Program-made: the position numbers and the translations under genes
Shown: positions 25,299-35,200 of the stretch, one piece after another
How the letters are laid out: each line of letters starts with the position of its first letter
Position numbering within the stretch: the first letter of the stretch is position 1
Notes under the pieces: model-generated
Told to the model about the DNA's origin: nothing
The model's database searches: none
The model's input: only the letters and a program-made list of their open reading frames with translations
Source: Myxococcus eversor
GTDB taxonomy: Bacteria; Myxococcota; Myxococcia; Myxococcales; Myxococcaceae
NCBI RefSeq assembly: GCF_010894455.1
Contig: NZ_JAAIXY010000001.1
Location: forward strand, 682,001-746,000
Length of the DNA stretch: 64,000 bases
Reading direction: 5' to 3'

Positions 25299-26009
25299 AT
25301 GATGCATGGGCACAGCGCCTTGAAGCTCCTGCTCGTCGAAGATGAAGAGACGATGGTGGCTCTATTGAGGCAGGGCCTGGAGGAGGAAGGGCACGAGGTT
25401 CTTGTCTGTCATCAAGGGCGCGTCACATTGCGTCAGGACGAACTCGAGCACTTCGATGTCATCCTCCTGGACTGGTCCCTGCCAGACCAGGATGGGGTGT
25501 CCGTCCTTCGCCAATGGCGTGAGGCGGGCCTGCAGACGCCGGTGCTGATGTTGACCGCGCGCGGTACGCCGGGTGAGAAGGTGACGGGGCTTCGCGCCGG
25601 AGCGGATGACTACCTGTCGAAGCCCTTCGACTTCGACGAGCTGCTGGCGCGACTGGAGGCGCTGCACCGCAGGGACGACCAGCAGGGCGGTCCGGTGCGG
25701 ATGGGGACGGTGTTGTTGGACGCTCGCCGCAGGGTGCTGCGCCGTGGAACCCAGGAGGAGTCGCTCACCGCGCGCGAGTTCTCCCTGATGTCCTCGCTGG
25801 CGCGACACCCGGGCACGCAACAGGTGCGCGCGAGGCTGATGGCGCAGGCCTGGGGGCCTCACTTCGAGGGCAGCCCCAACGTGCTGGAGGTGTACGTGGG
25901 ATATCTGCGCGCGAAGCTGGAGCGGCTGGGCGCCAGGGACGTCTCCATCCGCGCGGTGCGGGGCGTGGGATATACCCTGCTCATCGAGCAGGGACCGCGT
26001 GCGTCATGA
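25299..26009 (+). CDS. OmpR/PhoB-family response regulator
   Basis: A 236-residue two-component regulator. The receiver has VEDEE, phospho-acceptor Asp58 in VILLDWSLPDQDG, LMLTARG and the conserved Lys in YLSKPFDF. The C-terminal winged helix (about 140-230) has LTAREFSLMSSLARHPG, VLEVYVGYLRAKLERL and IRAVRGVGYTL. It overlaps the kinase gene by four bases. The pair runs toward the 3' end of the copper-protein operon, so that operon is a candidate target by position only. Confidence 0.95.
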   Translation: MMHGHSALKLLLVEDEETMVALLRQGLEEEGHEVLVCHQGRVTLRQDELEHFDVILLDWSLPDQDGVSVLRQWREAGLQTPVLMLTARGTPGEKVTGLRAGADDYLSKPFDFDELLARLEALHRRDDQQGGPVRMGTVLLDARRRVLRRGTQEESLTAREFSLMSSLARHPGTQQVRARLMAQAWGPHFEGSPNVLEVYVGYLRAKLERLGARDVSIRAVRGVGYTLLIEQGPRAS

Positions 26010-27391
26010 AGCTCGCACGCCGTCTGTGGTTGCTCGGCGCCCTGGTGCCGGCGCTGGCCGCGCTGGCCGCGCTCGTCGTCGCCGGGCAGCTCTTCCGTTA
26101 TGACCTGGAAGCCGCGCTGGACCATGCCCTGCTGACCCAGGTCGCGGTGGAGAGCCTCAGCGTCAGCCTCTTCGAGGGCTCCGAGAAGCGCGAGAGCCTG
26201 AACCTCGCCATGTACCCTCTCCTGGCGCAGGTCCAGCCGTTCGCCCCTCAAGGAGAGCTCTTCGGCCAGGACGGGCGACTCCTGATGCAGCATCCATCGC
26301 TGCCGGAGGAGCAGGTCGTCACGACCCTGCTGATGCCGGGAGACCCACGGAGTCCGCCCCAGCTTTCGACTCGCGCCCTGCCGGATGGAACGCGCGTGCG
26401 CGAGGCGGTGGTCAGCGTGCGCTCACCCCAGGGTGAGCTGTATGCGCTGCGCCTGACGGCGACGATGGCGCAGGTGGATGAATCGGTCCGCGGCTACTAC
26501 CGCAGGGCCTTCTCGATGGCGGCGCTCCTGGGCTTGCTGTTGCTGGTGCTCCAGACCTTCCTCGCCCGGCGCCTGGCGGGACGGCTGGGCGCCATCACCG
26601 GCCACCTGAGGATTCTGCGCGAGGGTGACTTCTCCCAGGCGCCGGCGCTGGACGGTGACTCGGATGAGATTGGCCAGTTGCGCGATGTGCTCGCCGAAGT
26701 CACCGACAAGCTGCGCGGCGCCCGGGAGGAGCAGGGGCGGCTCATCGCGGACGCCGCCCATGAGCTGCGCACGCCGCTCTCCCTCATGCGGACCCGGATG
26801 GACCTCGCGCTGCGACGCGAGCGCGGCAACGAGGAGCTGTTGGCGTCCTTCCGCGCGGTCCGAGGCGAGGTGGACCGGTTGGCGGTGCTCGCGGGTGAGC
26901 TGCTGGAGCTGGCGGCGGCGGGGCGGGGCGAGTGGGACAGGACGAAGGCGAACCTGGTCGACGTGGTGGGTCAGTCGGTGGAGGCGGCGCGCGCTGAGGC
27001 GGAGGCGCGTGGGCTCATCATCTTCCTGGAGTCCCCCACGCGAGAGGATGTCTGGTTCGATCCAGGGGGTGTGCGGCGGGCGGTGGACAACCTGCTGTCC
27101 AATGCCCTCAAGTTCTCTCCCTCGGGTGGGGAAATCCACGTGCGCTTGTGGCGGGAGCACGCGCACGCGCGCATCAGCGTGGTGGACCAGGGTCCTGGCA
27201 TCCCGCCCGCGCAGCGGGAAGAGGTGTTCGCCCCTTTTCGAAAGCTGTCGAGCGCCACGCCCGGAGCGGGCCTCGGGCTGGCCATCGTCCGCGAGGTGGC
27301 GCGGCGGCACGGGGGCCGCGTCTGGGTGAACTCCGCCCGGAGTCGGGGAGCGGAGGTGGTGTTGGAGTTGCCCACCCGGCACCAGGGCTGA
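26006..27391 (+). CDS. HisKA sensor histidine kinase
   Basis: A 461-residue inner-membrane kinase with two membrane helices (about 8-27 and 170-188), a periplasmic loop between them, and a HAMP-like linker (ARRLAGRLGAITGHLRIL). The H-box is DAAHELRTPLSLMRTRMD, with the phospho-accepting His near residue 252. The ATPase part has VDNLLSNALKFSPSGGEI, VVDQGPGIP and GLGLAIVREVARRHGG. It is co-translated with the preceding response regulator. Its 3' 218 bases overlap, on the opposite strand, the 3' end of the cytochrome c/binding-protein gene. Confidence 0.93.
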   Translation: MKLARRLWLLGALVPALAALAALVVAGQLFRYDLEAALDHALLTQVAVESLSVSLFEGSEKRESLNLAMYPLLAQVQPFAPQGELFGQDGRLLMQHPSLPEEQVVTTLLMPGDPRSPPQLSTRALPDGTRVREAVVSVRSPQGELYALRLTATMAQVDESVRGYYRRAFSMAALLGLLLLVLQTFLARRLAGRLGAITGHLRILREGDFSQAPALDGDSDEIGQLRDVLAEVTDKLRGAREEQGRLIADAAHELRTPLSLMRTRMDLALRRERGNEELLASFRAVRGEVDRLAVLAGELLELAAAGRGEWDRTKANLVDVVGQSVEAARAEAEARGLIIFLESPTREDVWFDPGGVRRAVDNLLSNALKFSPSGGEIHVRLWREHAHARISVVDQGPGIPPAQREEVFAPFRKLSSATPGAGLGLAIVREVARRHGGRVWVNSARSRGAEVVLELPTRHQG

Positions 27392-29039
27392 GCGAGGGTG
27401 AGAGCGCAATCCAGTCGGAGGCCGCCTCCAGTCGACCGCTCACTCCGTCCAGGCGAACCAGTTGGGCTCCCTGCACGCCCACGCGACGGTTCACCCCGAA
27501 CGTCACCGGGGGCGTCACTCCCGTGTCGAAGTCCCGCAGCGCCTCCAGGTGAAGCATCAGGTCCGCGCGCGTGACGTCCGCGCCCGAGCGCCGCAAGGCT
27601 TCCACCAGCACTCGCGACGCCGCATATGCGCCGAGCTGGAAGGCCACATGACGCGGGCGCAGGCCGTGGCGTTGGAGGAAGGCGGTGAAGGCGCGCAGGT
27701 GCTCCTCGCGGGCCTCCACTCCCGGCGGGTAGACGAAGAAGACCGGGAGCGGCCCGCTCGTCACCGAGGACGGAGCGGCCAGGCGGGCGGGTGCATAGAC
27801 ACGCGTCTGTTGCTCCCAGGACGCCAGCGCTTCCACCAGCGTCGCGAGGCCCTCGGGCGGGCCGGCATAGAGCACGGCGGGTGTCCGCGCCTGACGCAGG
27901 GGCTGGAGCGCCGCGAGGTCCGTAGCCGTGCTCCTCAGGGGAATCTCCACCGGTGGAGGCAGCTCGCGTCGCAGGGCCTCCTCGCGCACCGCACGGGCCC
28001 AGGCGAGGCCCGATGCGTCTTCGGTGCGCACCACCACCAGGGCCTGACGGCGCAGCAAGGACTCGTCCGTGCGCGCCAGGTGCTGCACCACCAGGCGGGC
28101 CTGCGTGGACTCCTCGGGGTAGAGGAAGAAGATGGGGCTGTCTCCGCCCTGGCCCTCGTCGGCGAGTGCGCTGGGGAGCACGAGCGGTGCTCCCTCGCGC
28201 CGCAGCAGCGCGTCCGAGGCGGGCACACCCTTGCGCAGGCTGCCCACCAGCGCGAGCACTCCGCGCTCCAGCAATCGCGCGGTGGCATCCGGCCCCACGG
28301 GCGAGGACTTCGAGTCGTGGAGCGCCGAGTCGTCCTCCACCACCAACTCCAACCGCCGCCGGAAGATGCCTCCCTCCGCGTTCACCTCCTCGAAGGCCGC
28401 GCGCAGCACCTGCTCCACATCCTGCCCGGCTTCACCCAACCGCCCCCGCAGAGGCAGCGCCGCGCCCACCGTGAGGGTGGTGGGAGTGATGCCGGGGTCG
28501 GGTGACTCACCCAGCGTCTCCAGATAGGCGAGCAGTTCCTCGCGCTCGGCCGGGGAGAGCACATAGCGCGGCATCGTCGCCCCGAGGATTCGACCGCTGG
28601 CCGAGCGGCCCTCGGTGATGGCTCGCAGCAACGTGTCACGTCCATACGCGGGGCGCGCCCGGTCCTCCAGGTCCCCCGAGTCACGCGCGCGCGAGTGGTG
28701 GAGGGCTCCCGGGCGGATGTCCGGCACGTCCACGCCACCTTCTTCACTGCCGCGTCCCGAGGGCGCGTGACAGCGCGCGCACGCGGCCACGGAGCCGCTC
28801 AGCTCGATGCGCTCGGAGCCGAGCTGGCCCACCAGGGGCGTGTCCCGGACACTCATGCCTCGCTGGAAGAGGCCGCGTCCGTGCTTCGCCAACATCGGGT
28901 CCACGGGAGCAGGTTTCGCCGATGGCTTGCACCCGAGCCACATCGACGCCAGGACCGCGAGCGCCCACCGTGCGGCACTCGAGATGCCGACGGCGCGGGT
29001 TCCGTCACGCATCCTCGGCGGGGCGCTACCGGGGGGCAT
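27174..29039 (-). CDS. Lipoprotein fusing cytochrome c to a periplasmic binding protein
   Basis: A 621-residue exported lipoprotein (ASMWLGC, Cys37). Residues about 50-175 form a class I cytochrome c: heme motif CARCH (Cys87, Cys90, His91), a probable axial Met in GATMPRYVLS, and a closing helix PAEREELLAYLETLG. Residues about 185-565 match the Leu/Ile/Val-binding type I fold: TLTVGAALPLRGRLGEAGQ, AAFEEVNAEGGIFRRRLEL, and LLERGVLALVGSL. The last about 70 residues are Pro/Arg-rich, encoded opposite the kinase gene, and probably not folded. It is the last gene of the multicopper oxidase operon; its ATG lies 14 bases inside the Sco gene. A redox-coupled ligand sensor or electron carrier is an inference. 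Confidence 0.8.
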   Translation of the reverse strand: MPPGSAPPRMRDGTRAVGISSAARWALAVLASMWLGCKPSAKPAPVDPMLAKHGRGLFQRGMSVRDTPLVGQLGSERIELSGSVAACARCHAPSGRGSEEGGVDVPDIRPGALHHSRARDSGDLEDRARPAYGRDTLLRAITEGRSASGRILGATMPRYVLSPAEREELLAYLETLGESPDPGITPTTLTVGAALPLRGRLGEAGQDVEQVLRAAFEEVNAEGGIFRRRLELVVEDDSALHDSKSSPVGPDATARLLERGVLALVGSLRKGVPASDALLRREGAPLVLPSALADEGQGGDSPIFFLYPEESTQARLVVQHLARTDESLLRRQALVVVRTEDASGLAWARAVREEALRRELPPPVEIPLRSTATDLAALQPLRQARTPAVLYAGPPEGLATLVEALASWEQQTRVYAPARLAAPSSVTSGPLPVFFVYPPGVEAREEHLRAFTAFLQRHGLRPRHVAFQLGAYAASRVLVEALRRSGADVTRADLMLHLEALRDFDTGVTPPVTFGVNRRVGVQGAQLVRLDGVSGRLEAASDWIALSPSLSPGAGWATPTPPPLPDSGRSSPRRGPRAAAPPRGRWPARGPLRAWRSTAFEKGRTPLPAARAGCQDPGPPR

Positions 29040-30141
29040 CCAGGTGCTCCACTGCGTACACGAGGTTGTCGGTTTCCGACATCGCGGGGGCCTTCACCCA
29101 CATGCCAGTGGTGGTGTCGCCGATGAGCAGCGTGGAGCCGTGGGTGTTGGGGTCGTTCGTGAAGCCCCCGAGCTTCTTGAGCACGAGGGAGATGTTCTCG
29201 GGGGCACCGGTGAGGAAGTACCAGCCGGGCCCCACACCGAACTTCTTCGTGAAGCGCGCGAGCGTCTCCGGGGTGTCGTTGGCGGGGTCCACGGAGAGGG
29301 TGATCATGGTGATGTCCCTGCCCACGCGGCCTCCCAGCTTCTTCTGGACCTCGGCGAGGTGCTTCGTCATGGGAGAGCAGACGCCCTTGCACGCGGTGAA
29401 GGCGAAGTTGATGAGGACCGTGCGGCCCCGGATGAGGTCCTCGTAGAAGCGGTGTGTCTTGCCGTGCTGGTCCACCAGCTCCGTGTTGGTGAAGTAGCGC
29501 GCGGCGGCGGCGTCCAGCGCGGAGGGCGTCGCGGTGTCGAGCTCCACGGGAGGCGCGGAGGCGGCGCGGACCTCGCGAATGGCCTCGAGGATGGAGGAGG
29601 CCGAGCCGAGGCCGTCCACGCGCAGCCACATGTCCGCTGTCGCGTTGCCCACGAGCACGAGGGGGCGGTGGGCCTCCTTGTCCGGCGCGTAGCCACCCAG
29701 CGCGACCAGGGCCTCCTTCACGCGAGCGGGCTCGCCGGTGAGGAAGGACCAGCGCGGGCCAGGCGCGAAGGGTTCGGCGAAGCGGGCGAGGCGCTCGGGG
29801 GTGTCGTTGGCCACGTCCAGGGTGATGGAGATGAAGCGCACCGGGCTGTCAGGCCCCAGCTCCTTGCTCACGCGCGCCAACGTGGCGGTCATCGGCGAGC
29901 AGATGGTCTTGCAGCGGGTGAAGATGAAGTTGATGACCACCGTCTGTCCGCGCACGAGGTCGGACCCCAGCCGCACCTGCTTGCCGTGTTGATCTACGAG
30001 GAGGACATCGGGCACCTGGATGCGGAGCGCTGGTGAGGCGGGGGCGGGGACTCGCGCCGTGTCCTGCGCCAACGAACCCGCCGGAGCGGTGGCGCTGAAG
30101 AACAGCAGCAGGACGAGGGCCTTCAGGGGAGCGTTCGTCAT
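29026..30141 (-). CDS. Tandem-domain Sco (SCO1/SenC) copper chaperone
   Basis: A 371-residue exported protein (signal LVLLLFFSATAPAGSLAQ) with two complete Sco thioredoxin-fold domains. Domain 1 has the copper pair Cys77 and Cys81 (FTRCKTICSPM) and His in DKEAHRPLVLVGN near 157. Domain 2 has FTACKGVCSPM near 249-253 and His in DPNTHGSTLLIGD near 334. Ordinary Sco proteins have one domain, insert copper into the CuA site of cytochrome oxidase, or act as thiol reductases. Here the partner is more likely the large multicopper oxidase two genes upstream. ATG at 30141 overlaps the beta-propeller gene stop by four bases. Confidence 0.92.
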   Translation of the reverse strand: MTNAPLKALVLLLFFSATAPAGSLAQDTARVPAPASPALRIQVPDVLLVDQHGKQVRLGSDLVRGQTVVINFIFTRCKTICSPMTATLARVSKELGPDSPVRFISITLDVANDTPERLARFAEPFAPGPRWSFLTGEPARVKEALVALGGYAPDKEAHRPLVLVGNATADMWLRVDGLGSASSILEAIREVRAASAPPVELDTATPSALDAAAARYFTNTELVDQHGKTHRFYEDLIRGRTVLINFAFTACKGVCSPMTKHLAEVQKKLGGRVGRDITMITLSVDPANDTPETLARFTKKFGVGPGWYFLTGAPENISLVLKKLGGFTNDPNTHGSTLLIGDTTTGMWVKAPAMSETDNLVYAVEHLDAPR

Positions 30142-32132
30142 CGGGGATGGACCTCGGTGGGAGGGAGGGCCGCCAGCGAGGGCTGGGCGCGCAGGGTGAA
30201 GTGGGGGAGTGTGCCGAGCGGGGCGCCTCGGCCCTCCACGCCGACGAGGAACTGGTACTGCCCGGGCTCGGGAACAGAGACGTCGACCTCGAAGAGCCCC
30301 TCTTCCACTCGCCGGGGAACGGGCCGCTCCAGCCACTGGCCCGAGGGCGGACGGAAGACCAACACCTGCACCTCCTCGGGACTCACCGGGCGCGGGTCCT
30401 TCGCGTCCGGGAGGGGCGCCAACCTGAAGCGCAGCGGGGTGGACACGCGAGGCGTGAGCGGCGCGCCGGCGTCGAAGTCAGCGGTGAGGGCGAGGGGCTG
30501 CTTGCGGACGGTGGAGGCATCTTCGGGGACGCCCCGGACGTCCCACTCCAGACACGCGATGGTGCGCGGGTCCTCCAGGAGGAAGTACACGTCGTGGACG
30601 CCGTTCTCTCGCACCACGGCCTCGGCGGTGAAGACGCCGGGCTCGACTTCGTGCAGCGAGCGGTCCAGCACCAGCACGGCCTTGGGCTCGCGGCCGTAGT
30701 TCAGGTGAGTGCCACGCGGCGCCATCATTCCCTCGCTGTAGAGGAAGAGGGCGCGATCCGCGGTGCCCGCGACGATGACGCCGTTGCCCTCGGGCATCGG
30801 GGCGATGGGCGCGGAGCGGCCCAGTCCCCTGGCCTCCGAGGGCCTCTTCTGCCCCATCACCACATGGACGATGGACGGCTCGCCCTCCTTCTTCGCCAGC
30901 GAGGCCAGCTCGATGAGCGACACGCGCGCGTCCTCGGTATTGCGCACGTACGCGTAGGCGTCGGTGAAGACCAGTTGGTCCGGCGCGGAGAACCCCGTGA
31001 GGGAATGCGCGAGCACACTGGAGGCCGCGTCGAGGACCTCCACTCTGTCGCCGTGCGGGTAGAGGACGAAGGCCCAGCGGCCGGAGGGGTCGAAGCGCAG
31101 CATCCCAGGCGAGGGCGAAAGGGGGATGCGGCGCGCCACCTCGCGGCGGGTGGTGTCCACCACCAGCGCTTCATGGGTGGGCTCGCGCACGGCGTAGAGG
31201 GCCTTGGCCACCTCGCCGTAGGCGATGTCGCCCACGCCACGGCCCACCTCCACGCGGCCGGTCTCCTGGAGCGAGGCCAGGTCCACGGCCACCAGCGCTT
31301 CGCCCTCGGAGCTGGAGACCCACGCCGTCCGCCCGTTGTCACTGAAGGCGAAGGCGTGTCCGCCACCGCCCACCTCGAGCGTGCGCAGCACCTGGTAGGA
31401 GGCCGTGTCGAGGACGGACACGGTGCCATCGCCTTCGTTGGCCACCCAGAGCGTGCGCCCATCCGGGCTGACGGCCAGCCGGCCCGGCTTCTTTCCCACG
31501 GGGACGTTGCGCACGACAACGAAGCGGCGCAGGTCCACCACGGACACCGTGCCGTGCACGGGGATGGAGAGGAAGAGCGCCTTCCGGTCGGGAGGCAGCG
31601 CCCAGTCCGCGGGCTCGCCTCCCAGCGACACCAGGTTCTGCAGCTTGGTGCGGTCGAGGGCAATCTGGGGGTCTATCACCGACACCGTCTGGTCATGGTT
31701 GAGGGTGAGGAAGAGATAGGAATTGAAGTTGGCGTCGGCCCGCGCCGACAGGAGCCCTCCCAGATAGGTCTGGATGCGCTCCTTGCAGGTGGCCTCGTCG
31801 GGCGCGGCCTGGCCCCGCGCGCGCCGGGTCATCCAGCCCAGCGGGCGCGCCTTGCTCAGCGGCGCTCCAGTGCGGGGATTCTGGAGCACGAAGCGCGCGG
31901 TCCCCTCCAACGGCGTCCCACGTTCTGCGCCTGGAATCCGGGCGTGCAGTCGCAAGTCGAAGCTCACGGCCACTTCGGGACGCGTCACTTTCACGGCGGG
32001 GGCCGCGGGCAGGTCCACGGGCTCGGGACGGGTGACGACGGGCGGAGCGCCGCGATGCCGCGACTGCCATTGCGCGGTGCCTAGGATTGCCGCGAGCGCG
32101 GCGCCCGCGATGAAGAGGGAGTGCTTTCGCAT
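30138..32132 (-). CDS. Exported YVTN-type beta-propeller protein
   Basis: A 664-residue protein with a single N-terminal signal or anchor helix (LFIAGAALAAILGTAQW). Residues about 135-440 are beta-propeller blades with the YVTN/NHL-like pattern: TVSVIDPQIALDR, GTVSVVDLRRFVVVRNVPVG, SPDGRTLWVANEGDGTVSVL, GEALVAVDLASL. The C-terminal about 200 residues are immunoglobulin-like beta domains (HDVYFLLEDPRT, PGQYQFLVGVEG). Such propellers often bind redox partners or cofactors; no heme motif is visible. It follows the multicopper oxidase gene by 76 bases and overlaps the Sco gene. Confidence 0.82.
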   Translation of the reverse strand: MRKHSLFIAGAALAAILGTAQWQSRHRGAPPVVTRPEPVDLPAAPAVKVTRPEVAVSFDLRLHARIPGAERGTPLEGTARFVLQNPRTGAPLSKARPLGWMTRRARGQAAPDEATCKERIQTYLGGLLSARADANFNSYLFLTLNHDQTVSVIDPQIALDRTKLQNLVSLGGEPADWALPPDRKALFLSIPVHGTVSVVDLRRFVVVRNVPVGKKPGRLAVSPDGRTLWVANEGDGTVSVLDTASYQVLRTLEVGGGGHAFAFSDNGRTAWVSSSEGEALVAVDLASLQETGRVEVGRGVGDIAYGEVAKALYAVREPTHEALVVDTTRREVARRIPLSPSPGMLRFDPSGRWAFVLYPHGDRVEVLDAASSVLAHSLTGFSAPDQLVFTDAYAYVRNTEDARVSLIELASLAKKEGEPSIVHVVMGQKRPSEARGLGRSAPIAPMPEGNGVIVAGTADRALFLYSEGMMAPRGTHLNYGREPKAVLVLDRSLHEVEPGVFTAEAVVRENGVHDVYFLLEDPRTIACLEWDVRGVPEDASTVRKQPLALTADFDAGAPLTPRVSTPLRFRLAPLPDAKDPRPVSPEEVQVLVFRPPSGQWLERPVPRRVEEGLFEVDVSVPEPGQYQFLVGVEGRGAPLGTLPHFTLRAQPSLAALPPTEVHPR

Positions 32133-32208
32133 GGTGGATGGGATTGCGGAGAAGGAAGGCCGGCGAGGGACGTTGAAGCCCCGCGCCGGCCCGGAGAACC
32201 ACGAGGAA

Positions 32209-35200
32209 CTACTTCACGCGCACCACGCCCCAGAGGCCGCCGCTGCTCCACTGGTAGCTGGTCTGGTCGCGGTAGAGATAGTCCCCGGGCACACGGGAGA
32301 TGCCGCCCGCGCCGTACAAGGGATTGAAGTTCCAGGACTGCATGACGGACATGGTGCCCTGGCTGGAGACGATGCTCGAGGTGGGGTGGGGGCCCATGCG
32401 CAGGGAGGAGGCGCCCTGGGCCCAGGGGTTGAAGGGCCACTCGGCGCCGTGGAGCGTGAAGACATGCTGGCGCGAGTGTCCCGAGGGGTGTCCCACGCGC
32501 ACCCGCAGGGGTTCACCGGCGTTCGCGGTGAACACAGGCGTGGCCGGGTCTCCGTGCGCCGCGGAGCTCAACAGGTCACCCAGCTCCTGGTCGTTGAGGA
32601 GCCCGGGGTCTGTCTGGGGAGGGAGGCCCAGGCGGGCCCACAACGGTTCGGTGTGATAGTTGAATGCCTTCTGCCCGGTGTCCTGGGAGTCGTCGATGCC
32701 CCGGGTGTTGCGCAGGGCGGTGCCGCTGCCGAGCCCCTCCGTGTCCCAGAAGCGCGACTGGCTGGAATGCAGGCCCAGGTCGTCCTGGTAGAGGATGACG
32801 AACTCGCGGAACGTCTCCGTCCTGCCTTCCTCGTCCTCGTCTTCTTCATCCTCGTCTTCTTCGTCTTCGTCCTCCTCCTCGTCGTCGCCCGTGCCGGGGA
32901 GGCTGTACCTCACGCGCGCCTGGGCGTCGGTGCCCACGTCCGTGGTCCAGACGGCGTCGGCGGGCTCGACGATGAGCGCGCCGATGCCGCCGTGCATGCC
33001 GTGGTTCACCACGTCCGCCATGTTGCGCAGATTGACGATGCCGAACTCCACCGGCGTGTAGATGCCTCGGCGCGTGGCCGAGCCGGAGTTGGAGCTGCGG
33101 TAGTCACCCATGTACCAGCGGTAGACGCGCTTGCCACCGGGGGGCACCGTCTGGAGGGCATTGAGGCCCACGTTGGCGCCGTCGTCCGTGTTCACGTCGT
33201 AGTTGACGAGCTGCGGATGCAGCGAGACGTGGCTGGAGGGCTTCACCTGGTTGACGTTGAAATACGGGGTGATGGCCGTGTGGTACGCCCACTGCGGCGT
33301 CTTGCTGAGCTGGGCGGGCAGGCGGTTGGTGAGCTCCACCTGGAGGCACTCGCCGGCGCGGGCACGCAGGATGAGCGGCTCGGGCTGGCGCGCTCCCTTC
33401 TTGAGGTCCGCCAGGTATTCGTCCCGGGCGAACAGGATGGCGTCGGGGTCGTAGAGGTCGTACTTGCTGTTGTAGACGAGGCGACCGCCCGGCAACCCAC
33501 TGGCCGCGTCAATCGCAGACACCCGGTAGAGGCGCACCGAGCTGCCACGCGGGCACGCATCGACGTTCGCCGCCTTCTGTCCGAACCGTCCCTGCGCCTC
33601 CGCCTGTCGCACGAGCGCGGCGTCGAGCTGGCGCATCGCATCGGGGTAGGTCATGGCGTAGTTCAGCTTGCGCTCCCGGACCTGCTGACCCGCGTCGTCC
33701 ACTTCATAGGAGCGCTGGATGGTCTCCTCGGTGTCGGGGTCCATCCGTCCGAGCACGGACTCCGTGGGCAGCTCCAGGAGGGGCGCGGGCGTCCAGGCGC
33801 TCCCCGCGAGCTGCGCGCGGAAGGACCTGGCTGCGGGGTCCATCGTCGACAGGTCCGCGGCCTGGAGCGCCAGATGTCCCAGCGTCTTCACACCCGTCTG
33901 CGTCTTCTTGTAGGTGCGCAGCAGGCCCCACATGCCGTTCCACAAGTCACCCGAGGAGGCGCTCTGGTACATGTAGTCGGCCGTCTCGTAGGTGCCTCCG
34001 AGCGCGGGCAGGCCGTTGGTCAGGTTGAACTCGAAGTGCTCGGAGATGCCAATGCCTTGCGCATTGAAGTAGCCGCTGTGCGGGTCCGCGCCTTCGTGCA
34101 GCCACTTGGTGCCATGGAGCGAGAAGGAGTGCTGCTCCTCCTGGGAGCCCTGGATGAGGCGAATCTTCACCTTGTCGCCCTCGTAGCCGCGCAGGAGCGG
34201 GGTGTACGGGTCGCCGTGCAGGTCCGAGCGGAAGACGTTGGCCATGTCCGCGCGCTCGTCCGTGCGGAGCACATGGTGACCACAGCTCGAGGCGCGCTGA
34301 CCGACGCGCAGGGGGATGGGCTCGTTGTGGTAGTTGATGACCATGGCGCCCGGGTCTCCGGCGCTGATGGCCTCGGGGATGGGCGTCGCTTCGAAGTCCA
34401 CCGCCCAGGGCAGCACGGTCTCCTTGTAGTTGGGCGCGTTCACCGGCTGGCCGCACGCATCGTAGGCGGGGAAGTAGTCGGCGAAGGCGAGCGCGAACTC
34501 GCGGAAGCTGTTGGCGGGGTCCTTCGTGATGACATCCGCCTGCCAGCTCGTGGGGCCACCATCGCTGGGTCGCGTGCCGTAGAAGACGCCCGTCTGAGGG
34601 TCCCTCCACTTCGAGCCCTTGGGCTCCACGATGAGGGCGCCGTAGAAGCCGTGGTGCTGGTGGGACGACGGACCGAAGTGGTCGTGGGTGAAGACCGTCT
34701 CGATGGGGCGCTCCTGGCCCTTGGAGTCGGTGAGCGGGTCCGCCCACCAGCGCTGGGTGGTGGTCTGCGCGCCCAGGATGCCCAGGCGTGAGTGCGCCTT
34801 GGCCGACAGGTGGACTCGCGGGCCTTGAGTGTCCACCGCGCCATCCGCCGCGTAGGCGCCGCCCGCGGTCTCAATCTTCTCCAGGCGGTGCAGCACCTCC
34901 TGGAAGGAGAACGTCCCGTCCTCGTAGTTCCAGCCGTTGCCCGCGCCGTCCGCGGCCATCACGTCGAACTTCACCAGGTGGATGTGCTGCCCGACGGTGT
35001 CCGTGGGGGTGAATATCTGGAAGTCGTCCGCCTCCAGCTCCTTGGGCAACAGGTTGGTGGCGTAGAAGTTGATGCACTCGCCTGACTCGGCGCGGAAGAA
35101 GAAGGGCTCGGGAGGCCGCAGGCCGCTCTGGGTGTCCGCCACGTCGCCGTTGAGCACCATCAGGCGCGCCTGGCGGTCATGCCAGCCCTCCCGGTTGACG

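Noticed and set aside
32827..32889. Acidic tract as a sign of frameshift in the oxidase
   Set aside because: The frame on both sides gives conserved unit 3 blocks, so the tract is an in-frame insertion.
30147..34791. Long plus-strand open frames opposite the beta-propeller and oxidase genes
   Set aside because: They are antisense to well-supported minus-strand genes, are rich in Arg, Gly, Val and His as expected of complementary high-GC codons, and lack motifs and ribosome binding sites.
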